This document shows, in pieces, positions 46,633 through 59,059 of a stretch of 64,000 nucleotides of DNA. The translations under genes and the position numbers were made by a program. Under the pieces are notes generated by a model, which saw nothing but the letters and a program-made list of their open reading frames with translations, was not told where the DNA came from and did not search any database. This DNA comes from Conus ventricosus (lineage: Eukaryota > Mollusca > Gastropoda > Neogastropoda > Conidae): the NCBI GenBank assembly GCA_018398815.1, contig CM031622.1, positions 13,165,689 to 13,229,688 on the forward strand. The letters are read 5' to 3'. Position 1 is the first letter of the stretch, and every line of letters begins with the position of its first letter.

Positions 46633-49600
46633 GCATTCTCTAGAAACAGTGGGCTGTTGCTGCAGTTGTTAAGGCATGGTGTCACTTGACAAAGTTGTTT
46701 GAATGGTGACAAGCTCTTCCATTTTCACAAGAGGTTGGTATTGTCCTGTCAAGAGTCAGATTGAGAGGGGAAATGTCAACTCCTCTCCACATTTTACTGA
46801 ACAAAACTGGAGGCCCTTAAAGTTCAGCAAAAATGCCTTTTCCAGGCCAACAGGTGTATCCACTGTGAATTTTATTGTTTGTACAAGAAACGAATTGATC
46901 AGTCGGGCATTTTTGAAAGACAATTTTGTTTTTCCATGGTTGAAAGTAAAGGGTAGGTAAAGTGTTGTGTTGTTTTTGCATGAAAACGTTCTGTTACCCA
47001 AAGAAATCGATGATTGCTGTCCTTTTTTCTCAAACAGTCCTTTAGTGTGTTCAGTTGTAGTTTCCAACAGTGTGTGCAGTCTGTTAGTTGGAAAGGTACC
47101 TTTTCCTCCTGGATTTAGTTTTATTGCAGTCCTACTGTCCCTAATCCTAATGATGGAGTACCTGGTTCTACTGTGAACCGTTGTCTGTATGTTGATGCCT
47201 CTCTCTCTGCCATTCATAAGATAAACACTATGATGACCATGTTTTGTTGCGACTAGCCAAGCTAATCTCAGGTGATCTTTTCTTCTTGACAGTGCCTCAA
47301 ATATCACTACAGCAATTCACACCAAGTGCTTTTGTTGTTACGTTTCAGCATGCAATGACATCGAAAAAAAAGAAAGAAAAAAAAACCAACCATCAGTTTT
47401 ATTTCCTAGAGTTGAATCGAGATTTAAAGTAATAAACGGATTCGGATTTTTTATTGAGAAAATAACATAGAGAAAGTTGCCTTAGATCAGTTTAGTGTTA
47501 GATCAGTTACTAGTTTTTGCATGTATGTATGGATTACTAATACATGAATCTTCAGACACATAAACAGGAATATGGCATGATGGTATGTTAAAAAAACCTC
47601 GTTCAGATTGTGGCTAGGAAAGGGCAGAAGGGTTCAAGAGCTGCATTTTATCCCTGGAAGATGGGACAGAAAAAGGAGCATTAACACAATAGCAGATCAG
47701 TGATGAAGTCACGAAGTTAGTATATGATGCTGCTCGCTACTCGTCATCCGTTGTTGATCATCATGTCTGGTTTTATTAGTCTTCTGTCTCTCTCACTGTT
47801 GATGGTGCACGAGGCCTTCCTTTATTTTTTTAAACTGAAAAATCCCCCTTTCTCCTCCTGACCACTGGTAAACAACAGAAATGCTGCACACATTACACAA
47901 TGGTGGATACGTTTACATCATGAGGGATGAAAACTGGCAGTGTAAGGCGAATTCTCGATGAACACCTTTTCTTCCAGTACTGCTAAAGTGCTATTCCAGG
48001 GGAGGGGATGGGGAGGTCTGATGGTGCCCACAAGCTGACGTCGCTGCGCTGTCAGGGAGGGGGCAGGATGGGACCTTCCCCCACCCCCCACACTGCTCAA
48101 GTCGTTGCAAGACTAAGGAGGGCTGTGTCATGACGGCAGTGTCAGGTGTGTGTGTGGGGTTCTCTAATCCTCTCCCACACAGAGTGGGAGTGCCTGGTCT
48201 GTCCACTTCTCCCTCCCTTTCTCTTGTTGGAAAATCTTGTACAGTGTTGCATCGGACTCCAGTGTTCTGTTGATTCATCTCCGGTGGCATTTATAAACAC
48301 ATCCAGTGCTCTGAATTCTTTTTTTCTTTTTTTTTCCTCCTTCTTAAACTTACACCATTTTCCTTTTTCCTGTCATTGTAAACTGCACAAGAATGTCGAT
48401 CCCAAGTATGGTCGGTCTTGTGGGCAGTAAGGGTTTTGTGTTTGATTTTGTTTGTTTTCAGTCATATTTTGAAAATTGTGATGGGACAGATTTTGTTTTC
48501 ATTTTATTAAGAAATTGATGCATATATATATATATATATATTTCTCTCTCTCTCTCGATCATGTGGTACCTGTAGAAATACTGTATGTATAGACGATGGT
48601 GTATATAATTGGACAAGAAAAAATGTGCTATTAGAAATATTGCGAGTGATGGGTATCTTCCACTGTGTAGGCCTGTCATGTTGTCTTTGGACTGTTAACA
48701 TTGTGTCATGTGACCATTGCCTTCACAGTGAGTGTCTGTCCATGTGCATGTTTCTGCCACCTTTCTTTCCTTCAAAGACAGGCTTTGGATGGGAAGGCTT
48801 CACCAACCCAACCCACTCTTCCTTAAGATATAGGAAACGCAGGTGTGCAAGCACCCCTGCTCATTGTTCCATCACCACACCCATCCCCTGGTATTGCGTC
48901 TGCCCCAGTCTGGATACAGAGGAGCAGAGTGCACCCAGTTCCCTCCTCTCTCCTCCCCCCCCCCCCCCCCCCCCCCCCCCCCCACAAGCCTGTTTTGTTT
49001 TTTGTGCACTGGGTCGAGTAAATGGGCTGTGCAAGCGTATCAGTTGGGCATTGTTGGCCAAACCCGGTCCCTGCACAGACCGATCTGGACATGAGCAAGC
49101 TGAAGAAGGTAGTTCCTTGGGGTTGCCATGGTGGTCTTTCACAGTACAACCTGGTCAGGTCTTGCAGAGGGTGTACAGTATAATCTTATCCTGTTACATG
49201 GGGGTAGTTTACAGTGTAAATGTGCACATCAGGAGCTGTTTATCAGTTGGGAGGGGACTATGAAACATGGGGTTAAATGTCTAGAGCAAGAATGCAAACG
49301 AGGGTGATTTATTGGAATTGTCAAATTGGGAGGTAAGTGTGCTGGTGGTGGGGGTTGGTTATCACTTAGAAGGTAAATGTGCAAAACGGGGGCGATTTAT
49401 TAATTAGGAGGTAAATATGCAAAACAGTGATTCATTAATTAATCTTAATTGGGGAATAATGAGCAAAATGTTGAGGGGTAATTTATCAGGAGGAAAGTGT
49501 CCAGTGGTTATTCTGATAAGAATTACGGGTTGTAATTTGCTTCAATGGCATGCTTGTGGGCAAATGAAAATAGGAGTAGGAAAGTGCTGTCCCAGAGTTC

Positions 49601-51590
49601 TGATGCAAAATAAATGTTCAGGAACATCTTACCAGTTCTGGTAGTCGACCTCGGCACTGATGGCTTTGACAGGTGGTTTGTTGTTGCATCTGTTGAAAGA
49701 CCGTCTTGGCAACAACCAGGTGTTCAGTAGTGCCGGTTGGTCATGCAGGGACAGTTCCTGTTTGAGCCAAATGATGCTGAATTTGTGGAGAATGAGCAGA
49801 ATGTGCGTGGTGTGACTGAGAATACATGTAATAGGAAGGCAATACAAATTATTGTACAAACTGGTGTGTTCAGTTTCTTTTGTGTGTATACATTTATGTG
49901 TGTGTGTGTTATAGAGTGCGTGCCCAAAACACACATTACATGTGTAGTGGGCAGGATGTATAGGAAAACCACGCACACAACAAAAGTTGAAAAGCAGGGA
50001 CAGACTGACGGTTTTCAACCATTGTTTAAAAAAAAAAGGAAAAGATCAGCCGTTATCAAATTAGACATCATCTATCATCATCCAAACATCCTAAATACAG
50101 TATGCACATGACTTTACGTACATTGCAGAAACAGGAACTCTTTAAGAGATGGCCTGAGCACTCCTCTATAATTCAAAATGCAGTGTGCATTTGGCTAATG
50201 TAAATTTATTCTCTGTCTCTCTCTCTTAATTTGTATGTAATGAGGAAGAGGGTGTTTACATTTTGCTGCCTGGGTACTCTCAGGGGGATAATACAGATTG
50301 TCAAAACCTTTTGTCGCTACGGGGGGAGGGGGGGGGGGGTTGTACTGGGAGGGAGAGAATTGTTGCCCTTTACAACAGAATAATCAAGACTGAGTAAATC
50401 TTGAATGAATGAGACGTCATCGGTTAACAAGGCAGGCAACTCCTCTTGACGCCAGACTACAGCTGCTTTTGGCACCCATTTGCCTAGTTCATACAATGAT
50501 GTGGGGCATCCCGATCAAAGACCTTTCCTTTCGATAATTTGGTGGGATGGGCAGACAAGCTGCAGTTTCTGCTTCACCCTGGGCCAATAGACAGCCCCCA
50601 CATGGGGACAGTGCAGTTCTCTGCCTGGGAACAGTAGAGGCGGTGTAGGTAGAGAACGGGGTAAGATGCGAGAAGAGAGCTAACCGGGAGAAAAGCCTTA
50701 GAATGTCTCGCTCTGTGAGGTTCTCCAGACGCAGCTCGGACGAACAAGACAAACGCTAGGGTTTGCAAGGAAGTCGACTGAATGAATGGTTGGAGCGGAA
50801 GCCAATGGAGAATAACGCCCCTTGGATAGAATACTTGGGGGGAAATAGTGTGAGAACCGCGATTCTCAAAACACTGCTCAGATGAATAAGGTCAACACTG
50901 GGACCTGCACGGAAATCAACTGTATGGCTGGTACGGAAGACTGAAGATGTCCCATGTCCTAAGGTCGTTCACATCTAGACTGTCGTAAGGTTGTGATGGA
51001 AAGTCTTTGACATGGGTGTAGGCTTGTTCACCAGTTGAAAGGAGACATCACAGACGATGGCATACTCGTGATTTCATTTTTTTCCGCTTTGGGTACAGGT
51101 AGGACTACAGTTAGAGCCATTACTCCTTTAATTAAAAATTGAACTTGAGCAAAGAGAAAACGTAACAGTTGCATAAAATGTTTGCTGTTAGACAAAGGAG
51201 TGGCCACAGATTTCAGGTGAAAGCCCAGTGGTGTAGACTTCCAAGGACAAACTACAAGCCTATACACACACACACACACATGCGCGCGCGCGCACGCACG
51301 CGCACACACACACACACACGCACACTCACACACTTAGACACACTCGCTTCTTGGACTTCCATCAAGATGGTCCTAACTGTCCTGCAAACACTATTCCACC
51401 AACGTTCGAAACGCGAGCCTGGTTTATGGTAGTAGTTAGCAAGGCAAACACAGACTAGCACAAACAGAATCCTTGGTATTCTATGCATGTTGTGTCCGTT
51501 TTTTGGCCCACTTTTCCCATTGCTTGAACCAGTCGCAGGGTTGCGACCAGGAATCTAGCATTTAATTATGGTTAATTCCCAAAGGCCGCT
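46633..51590. other. Non-coding DNA without recognised gene
   Basis: Holds a (TA)n-(CT)n tract at 48524-48556, a 29-base C run at 48955-48983, a G-rich tract near 50321-50340 and a compound CA/CG microsatellite at 51264-51332. The longest open frames, including a 183-codon antisense one at 46756-47307, show no domain features and low-complexity or unlikely composition. Confidence 0.5.
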
Positions 51591-51614
51591 CACTCCTATT
51601 AAGACATCCAGTGC

Positions 51615-52910
51615 AACACGGATTGCTTTGCAAGAGCCTGTGAACGCTGTGGACTTGCAGTCAGTCTTAGTAAGACCGAGGCCATTTTCCAGCCTTCACC
51701 ATCCACAGCTGGCAGCGCTTCATCACCACCTGTCGTCACCAACAACACCGAGATCAAAACTGGACAAGTTCTGGTAGTTTGGCAGCACTGTAAACAGCAA
51801 CGGATCTCGGAGATGCAGAAGTGGTGCTGCGCATCTCGAAGGCCAGCTCTGCCTTCAGCAGACTCCCAAAGAGTCTGTGGCAAGACCATGGCATCACATT
51901 TCACACAAAGGCCAGCTCTGCCTTCAGCAGACTCCCAAAGAGTCTGTTGCAAGACCATGGCATCACATTTCACACGAAGGCCAGCTCTGCCTTCAGCAGA
52001 CTCCCAAAGAGTCTGTTGCAAGACCATGGCATCACATTTCACACGAAGGCCAGCTCTGCCTTCAGCAGACTCCCAAAGAGTCTGTTGCAAGACCATGGCA
52101 TCACATTTCACACGAAGGCCAGCTCTGCCTTCAGCAGACTCCCAAAGAGTCTGTGGCAAGACCATGGCATCACATTTCACACGAAGGCCAGCTCTGCCTT
52201 CAGCAGACTCCCAAACTAAAGAGTCTGTGGCAAGACCATGGCATCACATTTCACACGAAGGCCAGCTCTGCCTTCAGCAGACTCCCAAAGAGTCTGTGGC
52301 AAGACCATGGCATCACATTTCACACAAAGGTCGCCATGTACAGAGCTGTGGATCTGAGTGCTCTCCTATACTGTTGTGAGATTTGGACAACGTACCGCCG
52401 ACGCATCCAATAACTCGAACGGTTCCATCAACGATGCTTGCGCAAAATCTGCAGCATCAAATGGCAAGACAGAGTGTCCAACCTACAGGACTTGGAGAAG
52501 TGTGGTCTCCCAGCACTGAGTGTATACTCGTCAAAAGCCAGCTCTGATGGACAGGACATGTTCGTGTGGAGGACAACAGAATTCCAAAGATGCTGCTCTG
52601 GGGACGACTGAAGGAAGGACAACGTGACCAAGGAAGGCCTCTCAAGAGATACACCTTGAAGGCCAACCTATGAAGCTGCAACATCAACACTGCTGCTACG
52701 GAAGATGTCGCCCTTGACAGAACACGGTGGAAACAACGGTGTACCCAGGACAAAGATGTTCGAGCGCAACAGAGCAGCCACCATCCAGGAAAAGAGGGAT
52801 CGGAGAAAACGGTGCCCATCCTTGCAGGACTCCATTCCCTGCAGTGTCTGTGGACGACTTTGTGCCTCAGGAATTGGTCTTCATTCCCCCATGAGAACCC
52901 ACATCAGCAA
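51615..52910 (+). pseudogene. Decayed LINE 3' end: RT tail, conserved C-terminal region and zinc finger
   Basis: Pieces in several frames follow the order of a non-LTR retrotransposon ORF2 C-terminus. They are DCFARACERCGLAVSLSKTE near 51621, DAEVVLRISKASSAF near 51812, VAMYRAVDLSALLYCCEIW near 52332, LERFHQRCLRKICSIKWQD near 52412, and a final CSVCGRLCASGIGLHSPMRTH near 52840-52904. The last is a C2H2-type finger common at the end of such ORFs in molluscs and flatworms. Frameshifts and stops separate the pieces, so it is dead. An internal 69-bp segment is amplified. The LINE clade is not assigned. Confidence 0.75.
51838..52332 (+). repeat. 69-bp in-frame tandem amplification inside the LINE remnant
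   Basis: Seven copies of AAGGCCAGCTCTGCCTTCAG running to CATCACATTTCACACG. The copies are nearly identical; one has a 6-base insertion (CTAAAG) near 52216. The unit encodes 23 residues, ASSAFSRLPKSLWQDHGITF plus HTK, which occurs once in an intact LINE of this type. Both 69 and 6 are multiples of three, so the frame is kept. Confidence 0.95.
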
Positions 52911-53099
52911 ATGACCTGCTTGCCTACTCATCCGTCTGACACGACGGGAGAATCCATCATTTCAAAAGGGGAAAAGGGAGTAAGGATTTCTTGGCCGAAG
53001 GTGGGTAAAAGCCAGAAAAACGGTGAACTCGAAGAAAAAAATGCTGAGACAAAACGAGATGAAGAAAAAAAAAGAAATTACTAACGGACTGGGATCCGG

Positions 53100-53735
53100 G
53101 GATACATTTTATAGTGGGCTCAGTTCGGGGCGACAGTTTACAGTGGACTCAGTTCGGGGCTACAGATTACAGTGGACTCAGTTCGGGGATACAGTTTATA
53201 GTGGACTCCCAATTCGGGGCTACAGTTTATAGTGGACTCCAATTCGGGGATACAGTTTACAGTGGACTCGGTTCGGGGCTACAGTTTACAGTGGACTCAG
53301 TTCGGGGCTACAGATTACAGTGGACTCCAATTCGGGGCTACAGTTTATAGTGGACTCCAATTCGGGGATACAGTTTATAGTGGACTCCAATTCGGGGATA
53401 CAGTTTACAGTGCACTCAATTCGGGGATACAGTTTATAGTGGACTCGGTCCGGGGCTACAGTTGATAGTGGACCCAATTCGGGGCTACAGTTTACGGTAG
53501 ACTCAATTCGAGGCTACAATTTATACTAGACTCCATTCGGGGCTACAGTTTATAGTGGACTCAATCCGGGGCTACAGTTGATAGTGGACCCAATTCGGGG
53601 CTACAGTTTATAGTGGACTCAATCCGGGGCTACAGTTGATAGTGGACCCAATCCGGGGCTACAGTTGATAGTGGACCCAATTCGGGGCTACAGTTGATAG
53701 TGGACCCAATTCGGGGCTACAGTTTAGAGTGAACT
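53100..53735. repeat. 29-bp tandem array, about 21 copies
   Basis: The unit is GTGGACTCAATTCGGGGCTA followed by CAGTTTATA, with TTACAG/TTATAG/TTGATAG variants and occasional CCAATTC forms. The array follows the LINE remnant after about 190 bases. Confidence 0.95.
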
Positions 53736-55000
53736 CTCCCTTCCCTTTCCGTTCCTTCCACCGGCGTCCCCACAGAGCGATAAAAACTGCCTACGAGTGA
53801 GTGGGCCAGTCACAGAAAGCAAGAAAAATAACGAGCACAGTGGTGTCCCCCCCCCCCCACCTCTCCCGGTGGGGATACAATCGACATCATGAGCGATACA
53901 ACCCATCCAAGGTCAGAATTTTGCCCGCGTTCCTTTACAACAGAGGATTGGTGATCTCTGGTAGTATCAGGCGATACACAAAACAAAGTCTATTAAATTT
54001 TGATGTCCAGAACGGACCATGCATAAAATTGGATCGTATCTCGATTATACTAATTTGAGTATTTAGAGCACTCCTCTTCAAATGACCGTGACGCACTTAC
54101 TAATCAATGAAGTATATGACACACTTTGAAAAAAAAAAAAAAAAAACACCCTAGAAATCAACAAACTAGAAATCAACGAAGCGTGCCAATAAAACTACCA
54201 TGCCAAAAAAAAAAAAAGAAGAAAAATGCCGTGTAAGCAAAATAGGACTGTAGGACAGATAGTGTCCGAGTGGTTAAATTATCTGCTCTTTGCCGCCAGA
54301 TTAGGACTGGAAAACACGTGACATGCTATCAGTTGTAAACAGTACATGGTCAAAGTGTCAATGCCAACACATGCAAGAAAACCCGTGACCAACAGCGGCT
54401 CACAGAGTGACAAGGAAGAGAATTATTATTGTTATTATTATTATTATTATTATTATATTGGGTATTTATATAGCGCCTATCCTCGGTCACAGACCAAGCT
54501 TTAAGCGCTTTACAATAAACACACTACCTCACTCAACGGGCTGCCTACCCAGGTAGAGCCGGCCGAAGAGCAGCCTACTGGCGCTCATTCAGTCGTTTCC
54601 CGTACCATTCAAATATCAGTCACTCATTTTCATTTATCTCATTTATTCCTCAAGTTTCTCACATAGGATGCATGCGATGTTTATACGTATCCTCCATTTC
54701 CACCGGTACACGATGGCACACGATAACAGTAAGTGACAATTTTTGTGGCTTGGTAAGAAAGACCAGGCGGACATCTTCAATCTACATCAATTTTGTCAGG
54801 GCAGCGGGGAACCCCCTGCTCTTTTTGATTTTCAACTGGCGTGGGTTCTTTAACGTATGCAGGGGGCCAGGAAGGCACACGGGTCTGACTCGCTTATAGT
54901 CCCCATCCGATGGACTTGACGTTCAGTTCGATTTGTCATTCAAACTGGGAAACCCTGGATTGAGAATCAAAACTTCCAGGGGGCGGGGACACAATTAGAC
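53736..55000. other. Dispersed-repeat DNA 5' of the CR1-like LINE
   Basis: From 54425 there is an ATT microsatellite, then ATTTATATAGCGCCTATC and AAGCGCTTTACAA near 54464-54515. This AGCGC-type palindromic repeat is one I associate with aquatic invertebrate genomes. A further segment with TTCTTTAACGTATGCAGG near 54846 also looks dispersed. No gene is recognised. Confidence 0.45.
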
Positions 55001-55039
55001 TATCAATACTAGGACAGGTCAAGGGTCTGCGCATGCACG

Positions 55040-55425
55040 AAGATGGCGGCGTGTTTCTGAGCTCATAAAATTGATAGGAAAATTTTTGACGTCGTCGACT
55101 GAAGAGTCCTTAATTTTGGCTTAGGGTGCATGTATTGATACAAAAAAAAACGGACAATATTTTGTCCGTTGGAAGTAGTGGCGTCTGGAATTTTCTTGAA
55201 TTATTCTGAGTGTTTATCACTGACATCGGTGTTGACAACTCGCCCACTGACGAAATATAATTTCACTTTGAATATTCCAGTTCCTTTCATTGTCACTAAC
55301 GTATAGATCTATACATAACCAAACCGCACGTTCTTGTAAGTATTATTTTTTCTTCTTATTTCACTTGTATTTTTCTGATATTTGTACATGACCAAATGGG
55401 TCTAAGCATGCATGAAAGATGGCGG
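55040..55425 (+). promoter_or_regulatory. Duplicated YY1-like/promoter motif in the LINE 5' region
   Basis: AAGATGGCGGC at 55040-55050, preceded by GGGTCTGCGCATGCACG, and AAGATGGCGG at 55416-55425, preceded by GGGTCTAAGCATGCATG. The two modules are about 375 bases apart. YY1-type sites near the 5' end guide transcription start in some LINEs; that role here is inferred. Confidence 0.5.
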
Positions 55426-55516
55426 TGTTTTTTCTAGGTTTTTTTGTTGTTTTTTTTCCTTTTCGTGTTAACCTATTTTTGAAGGGGACACGAAATACTT
55501 AAAGCCAAAGATAAAA

Positions 55517-56455
55517 ATGAGTCAAGGTAGGAACAGGGGAGGCAGAGGCGGTAGTTCGTCTCGCTCTTTTGCAAGTGGAAAAGGAAAAAGCAAAATAGAG
55601 GAGTTAGGCACATGGCAATGCACTGTGTGTGACACCCCATGTGAAGGGCCAAGGGACATTGAATGCTTTGCCTGCAAGCAGTGGACGCACCAGCAGTGTG
55701 CAAAGTTGAAGGATGATATGTACACCACTCTGGAAACCCGAAATGTCCAGTACGTCTGTGACCATTGCATGGAGAAGCAATCCGAGGTTTTTCAATCTCG
55801 CTCGGATGCCCGGTTGGACAGACTCCTGGAAATGGTGGGTGAACTGACAAACAAGGTGAGAGACCTGGAAAGAGGATTGGGAGGTGAAAGTCTGGAAAAG
55901 AAGATCGACGAGGTGGTCGGTAAGAAGGTTGAGGAGGCGGTGGAGGAGAGGTGCGAACGGGAAAAGAGAAAAATGAACATCATCATGGTAGGAGTGCAGG
56001 AAAGCAGGGCAGAGACCGCAGAGGAAAGAAAAAAGGAAGACCTGGCTTTTGCCAAAACGGTCTTGAGAAAATTGACTGAGATAGAAGATACTGAAGTGAA
56101 GGAGCCTGTAAGGCTGGGGCCTGTTGGAGGAAATAAACCGAGGATGCTAAGAATCACGATGATAGATGAGGAGAAGAAAAAGGAAGTGATGAAGAAGTCT
56201 CCGGAGCTTAATGCTGGAGTACAGGACCAGGCAAAAAAAGTATATATTAACCAGGATTACACACCCAAACGGAGACAGCAATACAAAGAACTGAGAGCAG
56301 AACTGAAGGCTAGAAAGGAACAAGGAGAAGAGAACATAGCAATTAGAAACGGACAGATTGTGAAGGTGAACCCCAAGCCTAGAGCAGAGGGAGCAGGAAG
56401 GTCAGGGGGGTACCGGAAAGACCAAATGAACCGGCAAAACCAACGGTGTACATAA
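55517..56455 (+). CDS. CR1-like LINE ORF1 protein (PHD-like finger, coiled coil, nucleic-acid-binding C-terminus)
   Basis: Intact 312-residue frame, ATG at 55517. A basic G/S/R-rich N-terminus is followed at about residues 34-86 by a PHD-like C4HC3 finger: CTVCDTPC, CFACKQWTHQQC and YVCDHC. Residues about 105-155 are heptad-rich and charged (coiled coil), followed by MNIIMVGVQESRAE and KPRMLRITMIDEEKKKEV. The latter resemble the RRM/CTD-like part of LINE ORF1 proteins; VYINQDYTPKRRQQYKELRA near residue 250 is a conserved C-terminal signature. ORF1 proteins bind element RNA and form ribonucleoprotein particles. The frame is unbroken although the downstream enzyme is not. Confidence 0.8.
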   Translation: MSQGRNRGGRGGSSSRSFASGKGKSKIEELGTWQCTVCDTPCEGPRDIECFACKQWTHQQCAKLKDDMYTTLETRNVQYVCDHCMEKQSEVFQSRSDARLDRLLEMVGELTNKVRDLERGLGGESLEKKIDEVVGKKVEEAVEERCEREKRKMNIIMVGVQESRAETAEERKKEDLAFAKTVLRKLTEIEDTEVKEPVRLGPVGGNKPRMLRITMIDEEKKKEVMKKSPELNAGVQDQAKKVYINQDYTPKRRQQYKELRAELKARKEQGEENIAIRNGQIVKVNPKPRAEGAGRSGGYRKDQMNRQNQRCT

Positions 56456-57080
56456 TGTAAATGTAAGTGCTCATACAGCTCAGGAAGAGTGCATTTTTCT
56501 TTACTCTAATGTAGATAGTTTGTTGAATAAAAAAGATGAGTTTTTGAGTATTATAGAAGATTTTAAACCTAGCGTGATTGCTTTGACTGAAATCAAGCCA
56601 AAGAATATTAAGAATTTCAATATAAAGGAATGTTATTTTCCCAATTTTGATATGTTTGTGTGTAAAAATCTTGAAAAAGGTGCTGCAATATATACTGAGA
56701 AGAGTTTAAATGCGTGTGAGTGTGAGGACTTAAATAAGGAGGATTTTAGTGAAAGTGTGTGGTGTACCTTTAACGGATCAAAAGGAGAGAAAGTATTGAT
56801 CGGTTGCATATATAGAAGCCCGAATGCAAGTACAACAGAAAACGACAACAAGTTATTTAAGATCCTTATATCTGAAAAAGTTCAAAAATATGATAAAATT
56901 TGCATTGTTGGCGATTTCAACTATCCTATATTGGTTGGAATGGAGAGTGGAGAGGAGTTAAAAGCAATGAGATAATAGAGAAATGTGCGAGATGCGTTCC
57001 TATTACAAAAGGTTCTGGAACCAACTAGAAGAAGACAAGGACAGAATCCTACAATGGATGACTGGGTTCTAGTCAACGAA
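56442..57080 (+). pseudogene. CR1-like LINE apurinic-type endonuclease domain, frameshifted
   Basis: The frame overlaps the end of ORF1 and reads FLYSNVDSLLNKKDEF (catalytic N region), VIALTEIKPKN (metal-binding E), LIGCIYRSPN and ICIVGDFNYP (GDFN motif). After the GDFNYP motif a short deletion removes sequence and shifts the frame to a stop at 56973-56975. RDAFLLQKVLEPTRRRQG then continues in another frame near 56992. The domain nicks target DNA to prime reverse transcription. The SDHxx end of the domain is not seen, and the insertion begins at 57082. Confidence 0.75.
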
Positions 57081-57776
57081 GATAAAATTTCAAAATGGAG
57101 TGACTGAAGGCGGCGAACGAAGCAAGATCAGGAATAGAGTTTTAGAACTTACCGCCAATGACATTGACAAACAAAGCACAAGACAAGCACGATGCATTTC
57201 AACCACTTGGGTCTTCATCAGGCGAAAAAATATAATCACATTTAACATGTGGGACAGTACAAACTACGAAAAAACAAAAAAGAATGAAAAATGACTTATC
57301 CGTTTGTCACGGACCGGCCCCTGGAGGTCTGCCCTGACAGGATCGGTCTAGGTGGGGGAGTGAAGGGGGACTGACCTCACACGCCCGCAAGAGACCACAC
57401 CATAAAGATTACGATACAACACCCATTTATTCACACCTACATACACAGTCATAAATAAGCATTCCAACACACACAACATGCACAATCACAATCAAGCATT
57501 CAACACCACACAACATGCACAATTATAAATAAACATTTCACATACGACGTACACATCACAATCACAGCATTTCAACACATATGACTATCACAATTATAAA
57601 TAAACATTTCCAGCATCCATCCTTCCACACCATGGAGTGCCTCCACACCCTGCCTCTCCAAAGTCTTACTGGGAGCACCCTGTCGCACTAGTGCTCCAAA
57701 CCGGGTCGGTTCTTGAAAGAGTCGTTCAAGGCCGACACCCTTGACACGCACAAGCAGACAGTGAAGAGCGCGTCCT

Positions 57777-57825
<49 letters not shown>
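57777..57825. repeat. 49-base G homopolymer next to the gap
   Basis: Uninterrupted G run 235 bases before the assembly gap. The sequence after it degrades into short homopolymer blocks from about 57950, suggesting unreliable base calls. Confidence 0.9.
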
Positions 57826-57826
<1 letters not shown>

Positions 57827-58059
57827 ACGTGGGTTGTTGCTGGAGGTCTGGCGGGGATCAGTCAAAACAGTCAAAACACGGGCTTTGTTCTACCAGAACG
57901 TGGTCAGGACCAGTGCGTGATCCAACCAGCGCGCGTCCACCAGAGCGGGCCCCCCAAAGGGAAAAACAAACCCCGCCCCAACCGGGGGCCCCAACCCCCG
58001 GGCCCCCCCCCCCCCCCCCGGGGGCCCCCCCCAAAAAACAGGGGGGAAAAGGGGCCGGG

Positions 58060-59059
58060 NNNNNNNNNNNNNNNNNNNNNNNNNNNNNNNNNNNNNNNNN
58101 NNNNNNNNNNNNNNNNNNNNNNNNNNNNNNNNNNNNNNNNNNNNNNNNNNNNNNNNNNNNNNNNNNNNNNNNNNNNNNNNNNNNNNNNNNNNNNNNNNNN
58201 NNNNNNNNNNNNNNNNNNNNNNNNNNNNNNNNNNNNNNNNNNNNNNNNNNNNNNNNNNNNNNNNNNNNNNNNNNNNNNNNNNNNNNNNNNNNNNNNNNNN
58301 NNNNNNNNNNNNNNNNNNNNNNNNNNNNNNNNNNNNNNNNNNNNNNNNNNNNNNNNNNNNNNNNNNNNNNNNNNNNNNNNNNNNNNNNNNNNNNNNNNNN
58401 NNNNNNNNNNNNNNNNNNNNNNNNNNNNNNNNNNNNNNNNNNNNNNNNNNNNNNNNNNNNNNNNNNNNNNNNNNNNNNNNNNNNNNNNNNNNNNNNNNNN
58501 NNNNNNNNNNNNNNNNNNNNNNNNNNNNNNNNNNNNNNNNNNNNNNNNNNNNNNNNNNNNNNNNNNNNNNNNNNNNNNNNNNNNNNNNNNNNNNNNNNNN
58601 NNNNNNNNNNNNNNNNNNNNNNNNNNNNNNNNNNNNNNNNNNNNNNNNNNNNNNNNNNNNNNNNNNNNNNNNNNNNNNNNNNNNNNNNNNNNNNNNNNNN
58701 NNNNNNNNNNNNNNNNNNNNNNNNNNNNNNNNNNNNNNNNNNNNNNNNNNNNNNNNNNNNNNNNNNNNNNNNNNNNNNNNNNNNNNNNNNNNNNNNNNNN
58801 NNNNNNNNNNNNNNNNNNNNNNNNNNNNNNNNNNNNNNNNNNNNNNNNNNNNNNNNNNNNNNNNNNNNNNNNNNNNNNNNNNNNNNNNNNNNNNNNNNNN
58901 NNNNNNNNNNNNNNNNNNNNNNNNNNNNNNNNNNNNNNNNNNNNNNNNNNNNNNNNNNNNNNNNNNNNNNNNNNNNNNNNNNNNNNNNNNNNNNNNNNNN
59001 NNNNNNNNNNNNNNNNNNNNNNNNNNNNNNNNNNNNNNNNNNNNNNNNNNNNNNNNNNN
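58060..59059. other. Assembly gap, 1,000 N
   Basis: Exactly 1,000 unknown bases, probably a placeholder size rather than a measured one. Open frames reported across it are meaningless. Confidence 0.99.

Noticed and set aside
46756..47307. 183-codon antisense frame
   Set aside because: No recognisable domain, unlikely composition, and no splice or repeat-family support.
54260..54310. tRNA-like sequence GTGTCCGAGTGGTTAAA
   Set aside because: It resembles an A box, but no matching B box, anticodon arm or acceptor stem follows; at most a SINE head remnant.
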